From Dechloromonas sp. HYN0024 (lineage in GTDB: Bacteria; Pseudomonadota; Gammaproteobacteria; Burkholderiales; Rhodocyclaceae), in assembly GCF_003441615.1 (NCBI RefSeq), contig NZ_CP031842.1, positions 2,736,001 through 2,800,000 on the forward strand: DNA of 64,000 nucleotides, given 5' to 3'. The notes below the pieces were generated by a model. The model did not search any database. It was not told the DNA's origin and saw only the letters and a list, made by a program, of their open reading frames with translations. The translations under genes were made by a program, and so were the position numbers. Below are positions 45,581-56,055 of this stretch, in pieces. Position 1 is the stretch's first letter, and the number at the start of each line of letters is the position of its first letter.

Positions 45581-47629
45581 ATGACCAATCCCCTTCTCGA
45601 CTTCACTGACCTCCCCCGCTTCGACACCGTCCAGCCCGAACACGTCAAACCAGCCATCGAATCGCTGCTCTCACAAGGACGCGAACTGATCGAACGTCTG
45701 ACGGCCGACACCACGCCGGCCACCTGGCCTGACTTTGCCGGCGCCTTGTCCGATGGCCTGGAGCCGTTTGGCCGGGCCTGGGGCATTGTCGGCCACCTCC
45801 ATTCGGTCAATGACATTCCCGCCTGGCGCGAGGCCTATAACGAGATGCTGCCGGAAGTCTCCCGCTTCTATGCCGAACTCGGCCAGAACCTCAAGCTGTT
45901 CGAGAAATACAAGGCGCTACGTGACAGCACCGAATACACCACGCTGACGGTCGAACAGAAAAAGGTCGTGAACAACGAAATCCGCGACTTCCGCCTCTCC
46001 GGTGCCGAATTGCCGGAAGACCAGAAGCCGCGTTTCCAGGCCATCATGGAAGAGCTGTCGCAGCTCTCGGCCAAGTTCGCCGAAAACCTCCTCGACGCCA
46101 CCAACGCTTTCTCCGAGGTAGTCACCGACGAAACCCTGCTCGCCGGCCTGCCCGAGGATGCCAAGGCAGCAGCCAAAACCGCCGCCGAGAAAGCCGGTGT
46201 CGATGGCTGGCGTTTCAGCTTGCAGGCCCCCTCCTATGGCCCGGTCATGCAATACGCCGACAACCGCGACCTGCGCGCCCGCCTGTATCGTGCCTACGCC
46301 ACGCGCGCCGCCGAATTCCACGACGGATCCAGCAAGCCGGAATGGGACAACACGCCAATCATCGCCCGCATGCTCGAACTCCGCGAGGATGACGCGAAAA
46401 TGCTCGGCTTCAACAATTTCGCCGAAGTCTCGCTGGCCCCAAAAATGGCCGACACCCCCGCCCAGGTGCTCGCCTTCCTGCGCGAACTGGCGGCCAAGGC
46501 CAAGCCCTTTGCCGCAAAGGACATCGCCGAACTGCGCGCCTTTGCCCAGGACAAACTCGGCCTCGCCGATTTCCAGCCGTGGGATGCCGCCTACGTGTCG
46601 GAAAAGCTGCTGCAGGCCAACTACGCCTTCTCCGAGCAGGAGGTGAAGCAATACTTCACCGAGCCCAAGGTACTCGCCGGGCTGTTCAAGGTGATCGAGA
46701 GCCTGTTCAACGTCAGGGTCAAGCCCGACACTGCCCCGGTCTGGCACGAGGATGTCCGCTTCTACCGCCTGGAAACGCCGTCCGGCGATCTGGTCGGCCA
46801 GTTCTACCTCGACCTCTACGCCCGCGAAACCAAGCGCGGCGGGGCGTGGATGGACGAAGCCCGGTCGCGCCGCCGGGTGGGTAATGGCATCCAGAAGCCG
46901 ATCGCCTATCTCAACTGCAACTTCTCGCGTCCGGTTGGCGGCAAGCCGGCCACCTTCACGCACGACGACGTCACCACGCTCTTCCACGAAACTGGGCACG
47001 GCCTGCATCACCTGCTGACACGTGGAGAAGAGCTCGGCGTTTCGGGCATCCACGGCGTTGAATGGGATGCTGTCGAACTGCCCTCCCAGTTCATGGAAAA
47101 CTATTGCTGGGAATGGGAAGTCGTCGAAGGCATGACCGCCCACGTTGATACCGGCGCCCCCTTGCCGCGCGCACTGTTCGACAAGATGCTGGCTGCCCGC
47201 AACTTCCAGAGCGGCATGATGGCCGTGCGCCAGATCGAGTTCTCGCTCTTTGACATGCTCATCCATTCCGACTTCGACCCGAAATCGGGCCTGACCGTGA
47301 TGGATGTGCTCAACCAGGTTCGCCAGGAAGTCGCTGTGCTCCTGCCGCCGGCCTGGCACCGCTTCCCCAACAGCTTCTCGCATATTTTCGGTGGCGGCTA
47401 TGGGGCCGGCTATTTCAGCTACAAGTGGGCCGAGGTGCTGTCGGCCGATGCCTATGCCGCCTTCGAAGAGGCCGGCGATCCGTTCGACGCCACGGTCGGC
47501 CGGCGCTTCCTCGACGAAATCCTGTCGGTCGGCGGATCGCGTCCGGCCATCGAGTCCTTCAAGGCGTTTCGCGGTCGCGAGCCGAGTGTCGATGCACTGC
47601 TCCGTCATAGCGGTATGATTGCAGCCTAA
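45581..47629 (+). CDS. prlC: Oligopeptidase A (M3 metallopeptidase)
   Basis: A 682-residue zinc peptidase of the thimet-oligopeptidase (M3) family. The zinc motif HETGH (His469, His473) is followed by HHLLTRGEE and GIHGVEWDAVELPSQFMENYCWE, which supplies the third ligand Glu. The large N-terminal helical part is usual for the family and the length matches E. coli PrlC (680). It degrades short peptides, including cleaved signal peptides, in the cytosol. The DUF4124/glutaredoxin-like gene starts 20 bases after its stop. Confidence 0.95.
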   Translation: MTNPLLDFTDLPRFDTVQPEHVKPAIESLLSQGRELIERLTADTTPATWPDFAGALSDGLEPFGRAWGIVGHLHSVNDIPAWREAYNEMLPEVSRFYAELGQNLKLFEKYKALRDSTEYTTLTVEQKKVVNNEIRDFRLSGAELPEDQKPRFQAIMEELSQLSAKFAENLLDATNAFSEVVTDETLLAGLPEDAKAAAKTAAEKAGVDGWRFSLQAPSYGPVMQYADNRDLRARLYRAYATRAAEFHDGSSKPEWDNTPIIARMLELREDDAKMLGFNNFAEVSLAPKMADTPAQVLAFLRELAAKAKPFAAKDIAELRAFAQDKLGLADFQPWDAAYVSEKLLQANYAFSEQEVKQYFTEPKVLAGLFKVIESLFNVRVKPDTAPVWHEDVRFYRLETPSGDLVGQFYLDLYARETKRGGAWMDEARSRRRVGNGIQKPIAYLNCNFSRPVGGKPATFTHDDVTTLFHETGHGLHHLLTRGEELGVSGIHGVEWDAVELPSQFMENYCWEWEVVEGMTAHVDTGAPLPRALFDKMLAARNFQSGMMAVRQIEFSLFDMLIHSDFDPKSGLTVMDVLNQVRQEVAVLLPPAWHRFPNSFSHIFGGGYGAGYFSYKWAEVLSADAYAAFEEAGDPFDATVGRRFLDEILSVGGSRPAIESFKAFRGREPSVDALLRHSGMIAA

Positions 47630-47649
47630 GTCGTTCACGGAGAATATCC

Positions 47650-48134
47650 ATGCGCTATCTGTTTACCTGCCTGCTGATTGTTCTCGCCGCCGGCGCCTCC
47701 GCCGAGACGTATCGGTGGACCGACACCAGCGGCAACACCGTCATATCGGACACCCCGCCGCAGGGCAAGGCCAAAGGACTAAGCCGATTAGGCGGCAAGG
47801 GTGAGCCGGACGACAAGCTCTCGTTTGCCATGAAGCGGGCGGTCGAGTCCTTCCCGGTGGTGCTGTACACCTCGGCTGACTGCCCCGGCGAATGCAAGGC
47901 GGCGCGTGACCTGCTCAACAGCCGGGGTATTCCCTTCACGGAGAAGGTGATGCAAAAGCCGGAGGATTTCGAGGAACTGAAACAATTGATCGGCGATGTC
48001 TTCGTTCCATCGCTCAAGGTCGGCAGCCAGCGTTTCCGTGGCTTCGAGGCCGGTGCCTACAACAACCTGCTCGATCTGGCGAGTTATCCGAAATCAGCGC
48101 CTCCGGGCAGCAAACCGGCGGTGGGCGCAAGCAA

Positions 48135-48138
<4 letters not shown>
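47650..48138 (+). CDS. Exported DUF4124/glutaredoxin-like protein
   Basis: A 162-residue protein with a Sec signal (residues 1-18, ending GASAE), a short DUF4124-type segment (TYRWTDTSGNTVISDTPP) and a glutaredoxin-like domain (about 65-145: PVVLYTSADCPGECKAARDLL, then a QLIGDVFVPSLKVGSQRFRGFE segment). The active-site motif is CPGEC, with one residue more between the cysteines than in CPYC, so thiol redox activity is only likely. GGAG precedes the ATG. The stop overlaps the GTG start of xthA (GTGA). Confidence 0.8.
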
Positions 48139-48902
<764 letters not shown>

Positions 48903-48904
48903 TC

Positions 48905-49573
48905 ATGAACGCCGTCGCCAACCGGGAAAAAGTACTGGCCCTGTACCCGGCACTGGCCGGCTTGCCGGCCGGACGTCTGGCCGAATTGCTCACGGCGCAG
49001 GCCCTCATGCACCTGCCGGCCGGCACCCAGGTCTTTGCCGAAAGCCAGCCCTGCCAGGGCTTCCCGCTCCTGCTGGAAGGCACCATCAAGGTCATCAAAC
49101 TGGCGGCCAGCGGGCGTGAACTGATGCTCTACCGCGTCACCCCGGGTGGTTCGTGCATCATTTCCTCAAGTTGTCTGCTCGGCCACACCGACTACAACGC
49201 CCGTGGCATCGCCGAAACGCCGCTGACCCTGCTCGCCCTGCCCGTCGGTGCATTTGCCACGTTAATGGTCGAACACCCGCCCTTCCGCGATTTCGTTTTT
49301 CACCTGTTTGCCGACCGCATCGGCGAACTCATGCAACTGGTCGAGGAAGTCGCTTTCGCCCGCCTCGACCAGCGCCTGGCCAAGCTGATTGTCGCCCGCA
49401 ATGAAACCAGCCTCGGCGTCACGCACCAGCAATTAGCCGACGAACTGGGCAGTGTCCGCGAAATTGTCAGCCGCCTGCTCAAGGGCTTTGCCGCGCAAGG
49501 GCTGGTCACGCTCGGCCGCGAACAAATCACCATTACCGACCGGGCCGGCCTGCAAAAACTCGCGGCTGTGTGA
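48905..49573 (+). CDS. Crp/Fnr-family transcriptional regulator
   Basis: A 222-residue regulator with an N-terminal cyclic-nucleotide-like sensor (about 15-130, with LPAGTQVFAESQPCQGFPLL and GTIKVIKLAASGRELMLYRV) and a C-terminal helix-turn-helix (about 165-215, LGVTHQQLADELGSVREIVS). There is no FNR-like N-terminal cysteine cluster, but the sensor has GSCIISSSCLLG with two Cys, seen in a subgroup near sulfur and redox genes. It starts two bases after the xthA stop and precedes a DUF2892 gene by 72 bases. A role at the FNR-like site upstream of the hemerythrin gene is possible but undemonstrated. Confidence 0.88.
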   Translation: MNAVANREKVLALYPALAGLPAGRLAELLTAQALMHLPAGTQVFAESQPCQGFPLLLEGTIKVIKLAASGRELMLYRVTPGGSCIISSSCLLGHTDYNARGIAETPLTLLALPVGAFATLMVEHPPFRDFVFHLFADRIGELMQLVEEVAFARLDQRLAKLIVARNETSLGVTHQQLADELGSVREIVSRLLKGFAAQGLVTLGREQITITDRAGLQKLAAV

Positions 49574-49645
49574 CAGAGGTTACATACACTGCCCGGCAGC
49601 ACCGTTACATTGGCGTTGTCCACACAAACTGACGGAGAACACACC

Positions 49646-49840
49646 ATGGCTGCAAATGTTGGCGGTATCGACAAAATCCTTCGCATCGTTGCCGGCGCCG
49701 GCCTGATCGGCGCCACCGCAGCCGGCATGCTGCCGGTCTGGGGCTACATCGGCATCGTCCCCCTGGCCACCGGCCTGATGGGCTGGTGCCCGCTGTATCC
49801 GCTGCTCGGCATGAACACCTGCCCGGCCAAGAAGGACTGA
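49646..49840 (+). CDS. DUF2892-family small membrane protein
   Basis: A 64-residue protein starting MAANVGGIDKILRIVAGAGL, with two hydrophobic stretches (about 11-28 and 32-50) and the end GWCPLYPLLGMNTCPAKKD, whose GWCPLY-NTC pattern is the DUF2892 (YgaP-type membrane domain) signature. Such proteins often occur with rhodaneses and sulfur-responsive regulators. I chose the ATG at 49646, preceded by GGAG; an upstream in-frame start adds only 12 residues without a ribosome binding site. It probably depends on the adjacent Crp/Fnr regulator; a terminator closes the unit. Confidence 0.85.
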   Translation: MAANVGGIDKILRIVAGAGLIGATAAGMLPVWGYIGIVPLATGLMGWCPLYPLLGMNTCPAKKD

Positions 49841-49870
49841 ATCAGCACAAGGCTTTTCAGGCTTTATGCC

Positions 49871-49904
49871 AAAGGCGGACAGGGTGACCTGATCCGCCTT
49901 TTTT
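49871..49904 (+). terminator. Intrinsic terminator after the DUF2892 gene
   Basis: AAGGCGGA-CAGG pairs with CCTG-A-TCCGCCTT around a GTGA loop, followed by further Ts. Confidence 0.9.
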
Positions 49905-49917
49905 CTGCGCAAGCAGT

Positions 49918-50247
49918 TCAGTGCTTCTTGAGCATCGACAGAAGCAGCATCGGGCTGGTCAGTTCGATACCGACGGCAAAACTGCCCGGCTTTGTGGCAT
50001 CGTCAGCCGGCGCACACCAGGTGACGGTACCGCGCACCTGCACGCAAACGGCAGCGTCGGCGAATCCAACCGTAACCTGCTGGGCAACGACCAGTGGCTG
50101 ATCCAGGCCGAGGCTGACGCCGGAATTGGAAATATCGTTGATTCCCGCGACTTCCAGACGGGCGCCATTACTCAATAGAAACAGCGCACCTTCGGGGGGA
50201 TTTTCGAAGGAATGTCGTTCCTGCTTTCTTTTTTCTTCGGGAAACAT
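49918..50247 (-). CDS. PilZ-domain protein
   Basis: A 109-residue single PilZ domain, a c-di-GMP receptor fold. The binding residues are in place: R7-KQE-R11 (RxxxR) and D38-IS-NSG43 (DxSxxG). It may be an effector of the two c-di-GMP enzymes at 18908 and 26484, but its partner is unknown. AGGGG precedes the ATG, and the start lies eight bases after the rsmA stop, so it is the last gene of the lptD-surA-pdxA-rsmA unit. Confidence 0.88.
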   Translation of the reverse strand: MFPEEKRKQERHSFENPPEGALFLLSNGARLEVAGINDISNSGVSLGLDQPLVVAQQVTVGFADAAVCVQVRGTVTWCAPADDATKPGSFAVGIELTSPMLLLSMLKKH

Positions 50248-50255
50248 GTTGCCCC

Positions 50256-51023
50256 TCAGCTCAGATAGTTGGCGATACGTACGTAATCCTCGACCGGGAT
50301 ATTTTCTGGTCGATTGGTCGGGTCAATACCCAGTTCGGCAAACGCCTCGTCACTGAGTAGGGTCTTCATCGTGTTACGCAGCATCTTGCGACGCTGAGAA
50401 AAAGCCGTGAGCACGACTTGCGCGAGCTTTTCCTGATTCTTCGCATTGAGTTCCGATACCGGCTTCGGGATCAGGCGGACCACAGCCGACTGAACCTTGG
50501 GCGGCGGATCGAAACTTTCCGGTGGCACATCGATCAGCCACTCCAGATAGAAACGGTATTGCAGCATCACCGACATGCGACCGAAATCCGCATTGCCCGG
50601 TTCGGCCACCATACGCTCGACAACCTCCTTCTGGAGCATGAAATGCATGTCGTGCACGACATCGACATAGTCGGCCAGATGGAAAAGCAGGGGCGTCGAA
50701 ATGTTGTAGGGCAGATTGCCGACCAGACGCAGATCCTTGCCGATGCTGGCAAAGTCGAATGCCAGGGCGTCGCCTTCGTGGATGGTCATGCGTTGCGGCG
50801 TGTGCTGCTTTTTCAGGCGTGCAATCAGGTCGCGGTCAATTTCAACGACGTGCAGATGATCGACACGCTGCATCAGCGGCTCGGTAATCGCCCCGAGACC
50901 GGGACCGATTTCGACAACCGTGTCGCCACGCCCGGGATTGATGGCCGAGACGATGGCGGCAATGATGCCGTGGTCGACGAGAAAATTCTGGCCGAAGCGT
51001 TTGCGGGCGACGTGACCCTTCAT
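50256..51023 (-). CDS. rsmA: 16S rRNA (adenine-1518/1519-N6) dimethyltransferase
   Basis: A 255-residue KsgA/RsmA-family SAM methyltransferase that dimethylates two adenines in the 3' end of 16S rRNA. Typical parts are [15 protein letters not shown] at the start, [15 protein letters not shown] (SAM-binding), [14 protein letters not shown] (catalytic NLPY) and the [16 protein letters not shown] segment. It overlaps pdxA by four bases (ATGA) and is followed by the PilZ gene. Confidence 0.97.
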   Translation of the reverse strand: MKGHVARKRFGQNFLVDHGIIAAIVSAINPGRGDTVVEIGPGLGAITEPLMQRVDHLHVVEIDRDLIARLKKQHTPQRMTIHEGDALAFDFASIGKDLRLVGNLPYNISTPLLFHLADYVDVVHDMHFMLQKEVVERMVAEPGNADFGRMSVMLQYRFYLEWLIDVPPESFDPPPKVQSAVVRLIPKPVSELNAKNQEKLAQVVLTAFSQRRKMLRNTMKTLLSDEAFAELGIDPTNRPENIPVEDYVRIANYLS

Positions 51024-52012
51024 TGTGTTTTCCTTATGGCCATACGGGCCGCTTCGGCTACCGCCTCGAACAGGCTGCCGGGATCGGCCCGGCCGGTGCC
51101 GGCCAGTTCGAGCGCCGTGCCGTGATCGACCGAGGTGCGGATGATGGGCAGGCCGAGCGTGACGTTGATGCCTTTGCCAAAAGTCGCGTACTTGAGCGCT
51201 GTCAGGCCCTGGTCGTGATACATGGCCAGAACGGCATCGCCCTGCGCCAGGATCGGCGGGGTGAACATGGTGTCTGCCGGGTGCGGCCCGGACAGCAACA
51301 TACCTTCGGCCCGCAACTTGTCGAGCACGGGTGTGATCACCTCGATTTCCTCCATGCCGAGATAGCCCCCCTCCCCGGCGTGCGGATTGAGGCCGGCGAC
51401 CAGGATGCGGGGCTGAGCGATGCCGTACTTGCCGCGCAGATCGGCGTGCAGGATGCGCAAGGTCTTTTCCAGGACATCAGCGGTAATCGCTGCCGGCACG
51501 TCCTTGAGCGGCAAATGCGTCGTGGCCAGTGCGACGCGCAGTGGGCCGCGTTCGGTATCGCCGGCCAGCATCATGACGACAAGCGGCGTCGCCGTATGCT
51601 CGGCGAGGTATTCGGTATGGCCGGTGAACGGTACGCCAGCCTGGTTGATGACCCCCTTGTGCACCGGTGCCGTCGCCATCGCGGCAAACTCACCGGACTG
51701 ACAGCCGGCCAGCGCCCGATCGAGCAGGGCCAGCACATAGGGGCCATTGGCGGCATCGAGTTGACCGGCCCGCGAGGGCACCGCCACGGGCAGATGCAGG
51801 ACCTCGAGACAGTCCGGATAAAATGGATTTTCCGGCGCGTAATCGCGCAGGCTGACCTCAAGGCCAAGCTGCGCTGCCCGTGCGGCCAGCAGGACGCGGT
51901 CACCGAGAATGACCGGCCGGGCATCACCCGCATAGCCGGCCAGACGCAAGCAGATTTCCGGTCCGATACCGGCCGGCTCGCCACTGGTCACGGCGATGAC
52001 CGGGTACATCAC
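51020..52012 (-). CDS. pdxA: 4-hydroxythreonine-4-phosphate dehydrogenase
   Basis: A 330-residue enzyme of pyridoxal 5'-phosphate synthesis. Family sequences are [13 protein letters not shown] near the start, [49 protein letters not shown] and [12 protein letters not shown], which hold the metal-binding His residues. It overlaps surA upstream and rsmA downstream by four bases each, a co-translated chain. Together with epd at 34262 it covers two steps of the same vitamin B6 branch. Confidence 0.97.
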   Translation of the reverse strand: MMYPVIAVTSGEPAGIGPEICLRLAGYAGDARPVILGDRVLLAARAAQLGLEVSLRDYAPENPFYPDCLEVLHLPVAVPSRAGQLDAANGPYVLALLDRALAGCQSGEFAAMATAPVHKGVINQAGVPFTGHTEYLAEHTATPLVVMMLAGDTERGPLRVALATTHLPLKDVPAAITADVLEKTLRILHADLRGKYGIAQPRILVAGLNPHAGEGGYLGMEEIEVITPVLDKLRAEGMLLSGPHPADTMFTPPILAQGDAVLAMYHDQGLTALKYATFGKGINVTLGLPIIRTSVDHGTALELAGTGRADPGSLFEAVAEAARMAIRKTQ

Positions 52013-53331
52013 TTTTCTTCGAGGCGATTTTCGACGTAGCTACGGTCGCGCAACTGGCGCAGCCAGTCCTGGTAGGCCTCATCGAGCTTGCGCTCACGCA
52101 GGGCCTGACGAGCCGAGCCGCGCTGGCGCTCTTCCGAGACATCGCGCTCGCGGCGCTCGGTGACCTGGATCAGGTGCATGCCGAAGGGCGACTGGACAAC
52201 CGGGCTGAGTTCGTTGATCTTCAGTGCATCCATCGCCCGCTCGAATTCCGGCACGGTATCGCCCGGGTTCAGCCAGCCCAGATCACCGCCCTTGGCGGCC
52301 GAGCCATCCTGCGAGTTAAGACGGGCCTGCTCGGCAAAATCAACACCATTGACGATCCGTTCACGAATCACATCAAGCCGGTGTTTGGCCTCGGCTTCGG
52401 ATACCACTTCGTTGATGCGAACCAGAATATGGCGAGCATGGGTCTGCTGGACGGAAGCCGGCGCGCTACCACCGCGCTTGTTGATCAGCTTGACGATATG
52501 GAAACCGGCCGACGAGCGGAGCAGGGGGCTGACCTGCCCCGGTTGCAGCTTGCCGCCGGCTTCGGCGTAAAGGGCGGGCAGACGGTCCAGCGGACGCCAG
52601 CCAAGGTCACCGCCCTGAAGGGCGTCCGGCGCATCAGAGAAAGCGGCTGTCAGCTGGGCGAAATTCTCGCCAGCCTCGGCCCGCTTGAGGGCCTGCTCGC
52701 CGCGCAGACGCAGCTTTTGCAACTGCTCGGGACTGGCTGACTCCGGGGCACGCAGGAGGATGTGCGCGAGCTGATACTCCTCACCACCGCTGGCACCTGT
52801 CTTGGTCTGGTCGGCCAGATAATTGTCGATTTCACCGTCAGAGATAACCAGTTTGCTTTCCACCTCGCGCTCACGCAGGCGAACAGTCACCATCTCGTTG
52901 CGGATTTCCTCGCGGAACTGCTTGAACTCCATGCCATCCTTTTCCAGTGCCGAGCGGAACTGCTGCAGCGTCATCTTGTTGCTTGCGGCAATGCGTCCGA
53001 TGGCTTGGTCGAGCTGGTTGTCATCAACCTTCATGCCGGAATCGCGGGCATATTGAAGCTGTACGCGTTCCATGATCAGACGTTCCAGCATCTGGCGTTC
53101 CAGCACGTCCTGCGGCGGCAGCGGCGTACCCTGCTTCTGCAATTGCTTGAGGGCAGCAGCCAGGCGGGTCCGCAGGTCGACATAGGTGACCACCTCGTCG
53201 CCCACGACAGCAACGATACGGTCGGCCTCGACCGGCTCGGCCGGGGCCGCGAATACCGGGTGCGCCAGCAGGCCACCAAGGCAGCAGATGAAGACAAGCA
53301 GGTGACGGATAAGTTTGGTCATGGCGTTCAT
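52009..53331 (-). CDS. surA: Periplasmic chaperone/peptidyl-prolyl isomerase SurA
   Basis: A 440-residue secreted chaperone for outer-membrane proteins. A Sec signal (residues 1-28) is followed by the N-terminal chaperone region (ADRIVAVVGDEVVTYVDL, about 35-165) and two PpiC-type parvulin domains (about 170-275 and 285-390, each with an AxxxLGW or DLGWL segment and HIVKLI/HLIQVTERR-like ends). It helps fold LptD, whose gene lies immediately upstream. It overlaps pdxA by four bases; lptD ends 86 bases before it. Confidence 0.95.
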   Translation of the reverse strand: MNAMTKLIRHLLVFICCLGGLLAHPVFAAPAEPVEADRIVAVVGDEVVTYVDLRTRLAAALKQLQKQGTPLPPQDVLERQMLERLIMERVQLQYARDSGMKVDDNQLDQAIGRIAASNKMTLQQFRSALEKDGMEFKQFREEIRNEMVTVRLREREVESKLVISDGEIDNYLADQTKTGASGGEEYQLAHILLRAPESASPEQLQKLRLRGEQALKRAEAGENFAQLTAAFSDAPDALQGGDLGWRPLDRLPALYAEAGGKLQPGQVSPLLRSSAGFHIVKLINKRGGSAPASVQQTHARHILVRINEVVSEAEAKHRLDVIRERIVNGVDFAEQARLNSQDGSAAKGGDLGWLNPGDTVPEFERAMDALKINELSPVVQSPFGMHLIQVTERRERDVSEERQRGSARQALRERKLDEAYQDWLRQLRDRSYVENRLEEK

Positions 53332-53417
53332 TGGGAGTTGAGCAGAGTGCCGCGAGCGGCCTGTTGGGTAATTGGCGAAAGAGCGCCGGAAAAGCGGGAA
53401 CGGGCTTTCATTTTGCG

Positions 53418-55964
53418 TTAATTGCCAAGCAGATCGCTATTGGGCAGTTCGTTGATTTTGCCGTAGCCGGGAATGCTGCGCCGGAGCAGGCCGATCGGAT
53501 TGGTGCCGATACTACCGAAATCGTTGAGTTCTAGCTGGAAAAACAATGTGTCGTTAGGCGCCCCGGAAATCGCCGCCAGCCGCTGACCAACGACGCGAAC
53601 GGCCCAGCAACCGGCGTTGTACTCGACGCCGGCAATCGATTCCAGTGTCTTCTTGTCACGCAGCGAGTAGTTGTAACGCCCGACCACGTACCATTTCGAG
53701 GACAGCGGCCACTGCCCGGCCATGTCGATCTGATCGACGGTTGACGTAGTAGTCAGGGGATTGCGTGTATAGCGGTAACTAGCCGAAAGGACCTTGCCAA
53801 GTTCCGGCTGGAAACGGACGCCAGCTGAGAAACGTTCACTCAGGTTGTCGTGGTAGTTGTACTCCCAGGCCACGTCGGAGTAGGTCTTCGGCGCAATCAG
53901 CCCGTTTACCGCCGCCACCAGGTTCGAGGTATTGGCCGTCCGAACGACTTCACCGGCAATCGAGACCTGCTGCGGCTTGAAGTAACTGCGCTGACCCACC
54001 ATCGCCTTGAAACGCTCGACACCGGTTTCACCGTCGAGCAGACGGGTCGTCACGGCGGCCGTCAACTGGTTGGCGTCATTGATCCGGTCGTAGCCGCTGT
54101 AGCGGTTCTCGGAAAATATCTGGGCAAAATTGAAGTCGGAGAGGCCGGTATCAAACAGCGGAATCTTGCTCTGGTCGCGATATGGAATATTCACGTAGTA
54201 GAGGCGCGGCTCCAGGGTCTGGATATAGCCTTTGCCGAACCAGTCCCCTTCGCGCTCGAAGATCACCGTCGAATCGAGGGTAAATGTCGGCAGGGCGCGA
54301 CTGATGGTATCCGGAAAACCGGTGCTCGCCGGGTCGCGCCGGTCCAGGGCGTACTTGCTCATGTGCAGACCGAATTTCGGCGTGATCTGGAAAGCCGGAT
54401 TGACGAAAGGCACCGAGACCTGCGGATAAAACACGATACGATCGCCCTGGTCCTTGGCGACATCAACGTGGGTGAAGCGCGAATACTGACCGATCATGCT
54501 CAGATCGGTATGCAGGACATTCGGCCGGTAGCCGATGACATTGATCTGCGGCTCAAGGAAATAGGGACGCGCCACCGGTGCCGTCGGATCAAGTTGCAGG
54601 GTCTGGTAGCGCAAGACCTGCATGCTGCTCTGCAGCCACGGCGAAGGCGAGTAGTTGAGCGCCACCTGCCTGGGCAACTGGGTCAGCGAGGTCTGCAACA
54701 GGCGGGACGACATGTCCTGCCAGTAGAAATCGTCGGAAACACCGTTCAGGTTAACGGCGGCCGACACGCCGCGACCGAGATTGTGCACATGCTCGATGCG
54801 GTAGCCATAACGCTGGCGATTGAGCACCTCATCGTTGGGCAGATACTCGACGCGGGTCATGCCCTGGAAATTGTGCTGCAGATAACGCGCCTCGGCACCG
54901 AGCTGAAAGCCGCGCTTGCTCATGTAGCGTGGATACAGCGTCAGATCGTAGTCGGGGGCGATATTCCAGTAATAGGGCTGGGTGAAGTCGAAGCCGCTAC
55001 GTGACGAGATGGAAAAATGCGGATGCAGCAGACCGGAGCGGTGCTCACCATTCAAGGCAAAAGAAACAACGGGCGAATAGAAGATCGGTACGCCGCCAAA
55101 CCACAATGAGGCATGGCTGGCCGTACCTTCGTTGCGGTCGTAATCGAGGTGAGTTTCGGCGGTATTCAGATACCAGTCTTCACGCCCCGGCTTGCAGGTC
55201 GAAAACGAATTCGACCAGAAGGTGTATTGGTTCTCACCCTCGAAATCGACGCGTTCCGCCCGACCGTTGGCTTCGGTCGGCCGCTGCGGCGGCGACTGCG
55301 TCGGCAGGCCGTAGCTGTTGGCGACATTGAGCATCATCGGCGCACCGGAGGTGTTGGCGTTGCTGCTCGCCACCGTCACGACGGTCTGCGTCGGGCTATA
55401 GAAACGGCTCTTGGTTTCCTTGAGTATCTGGTAGCTGACCTTTTCGGCCGAGCCCAGTTGCTCGTCAAGCTTCATCCGGAAATGCGGCGTATTGATCTCG
55501 GCCCCGTCCTGCAGCACGCGAACCGAACCAAAAGCCTCGATCTCGTCGTCAAGCATACGATAGGTCATGCGATCAGCGAGAACCAGCGACCCCGTCTTGC
55601 GCATCTCGACATTGCCCTCGGCCACCGTCAAATCGTCGGTCTGGCCTTCGATCTGGTCGGCCGTGATGAACAGCGGGTAGGTATCGTCCTTTTGTAGCGC
55701 AGCCGGCAGTTCGATGCCGACGACGACCGGCGTCGGCACATTCCTTTTCTTGCCCAGCACATTGAACCGACGCTCGGTACGGAGCCGGAGCGGTACATCG
55801 AGCGCCGCCAGCTGCATGACTTCAGATACAGCCTGTGCTTCGCCACCGTTCCCCAGGCTGGCCAGCCGCAGATGCAGGATATCGTCGGCGGCATGGCTCG
55901 ACTGCGCCCCGACAAACAGGCAGCAGACAAAAACAGCAAGCGGACGACGGCAAAAACCGGGCAT
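53418..55964 (-). CDS. lptD: LPS-assembly protein LptD
   Basis: An 848-residue outer-membrane protein that inserts lipopolysaccharide into the outer leaflet together with LptE. A Sec signal (about 1-25) precedes the OstA-like periplasmic domain (about 95-200, [20 protein letters not shown]) and a large beta-barrel. The mature part appears to have only two Cys, at STCKPGRED and NAGCWAVRV, against four in E. coli, so only one disulfide can form. No ribosome binding site is visible at the ATG. It heads the lptD-surA-pdxA-rsmA-pilZ unit and is divergent from amgK. Confidence 0.93.
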   Translation of the reverse strand: MPGFCRRPLAVFVCCLFVGAQSSHAADDILHLRLASLGNGGEAQAVSEVMQLAALDVPLRLRTERRFNVLGKKRNVPTPVVVGIELPAALQKDDTYPLFITADQIEGQTDDLTVAEGNVEMRKTGSLVLADRMTYRMLDDEIEAFGSVRVLQDGAEINTPHFRMKLDEQLGSAEKVSYQILKETKSRFYSPTQTVVTVASSNANTSGAPMMLNVANSYGLPTQSPPQRPTEANGRAERVDFEGENQYTFWSNSFSTCKPGREDWYLNTAETHLDYDRNEGTASHASLWFGGVPIFYSPVVSFALNGEHRSGLLHPHFSISSRSGFDFTQPYYWNIAPDYDLTLYPRYMSKRGFQLGAEARYLQHNFQGMTRVEYLPNDEVLNRQRYGYRIEHVHNLGRGVSAAVNLNGVSDDFYWQDMSSRLLQTSLTQLPRQVALNYSPSPWLQSSMQVLRYQTLQLDPTAPVARPYFLEPQINVIGYRPNVLHTDLSMIGQYSRFTHVDVAKDQGDRIVFYPQVSVPFVNPAFQITPKFGLHMSKYALDRRDPASTGFPDTISRALPTFTLDSTVIFEREGDWFGKGYIQTLEPRLYYVNIPYRDQSKIPLFDTGLSDFNFAQIFSENRYSGYDRINDANQLTAAVTTRLLDGETGVERFKAMVGQRSYFKPQQVSIAGEVVRTANTSNLVAAVNGLIAPKTYSDVAWEYNYHDNLSERFSAGVRFQPELGKVLSASYRYTRNPLTTTSTVDQIDMAGQWPLSSKWYVVGRYNYSLRDKKTLESIAGVEYNAGCWAVRVVGQRLAAISGAPNDTLFFQLELNDFGSIGTNPIGLLRRSIPGYGKINELPNSDLLGN

Positions 55965-56055
55965 CTGGGCAATCTGTGAAAATCCGGGACCGGAACGGCC
56001 GATGCCCGAGTGTTAAAATCGCGCCATTTTACAACGAAGCGAACCCAAGCCGCTT

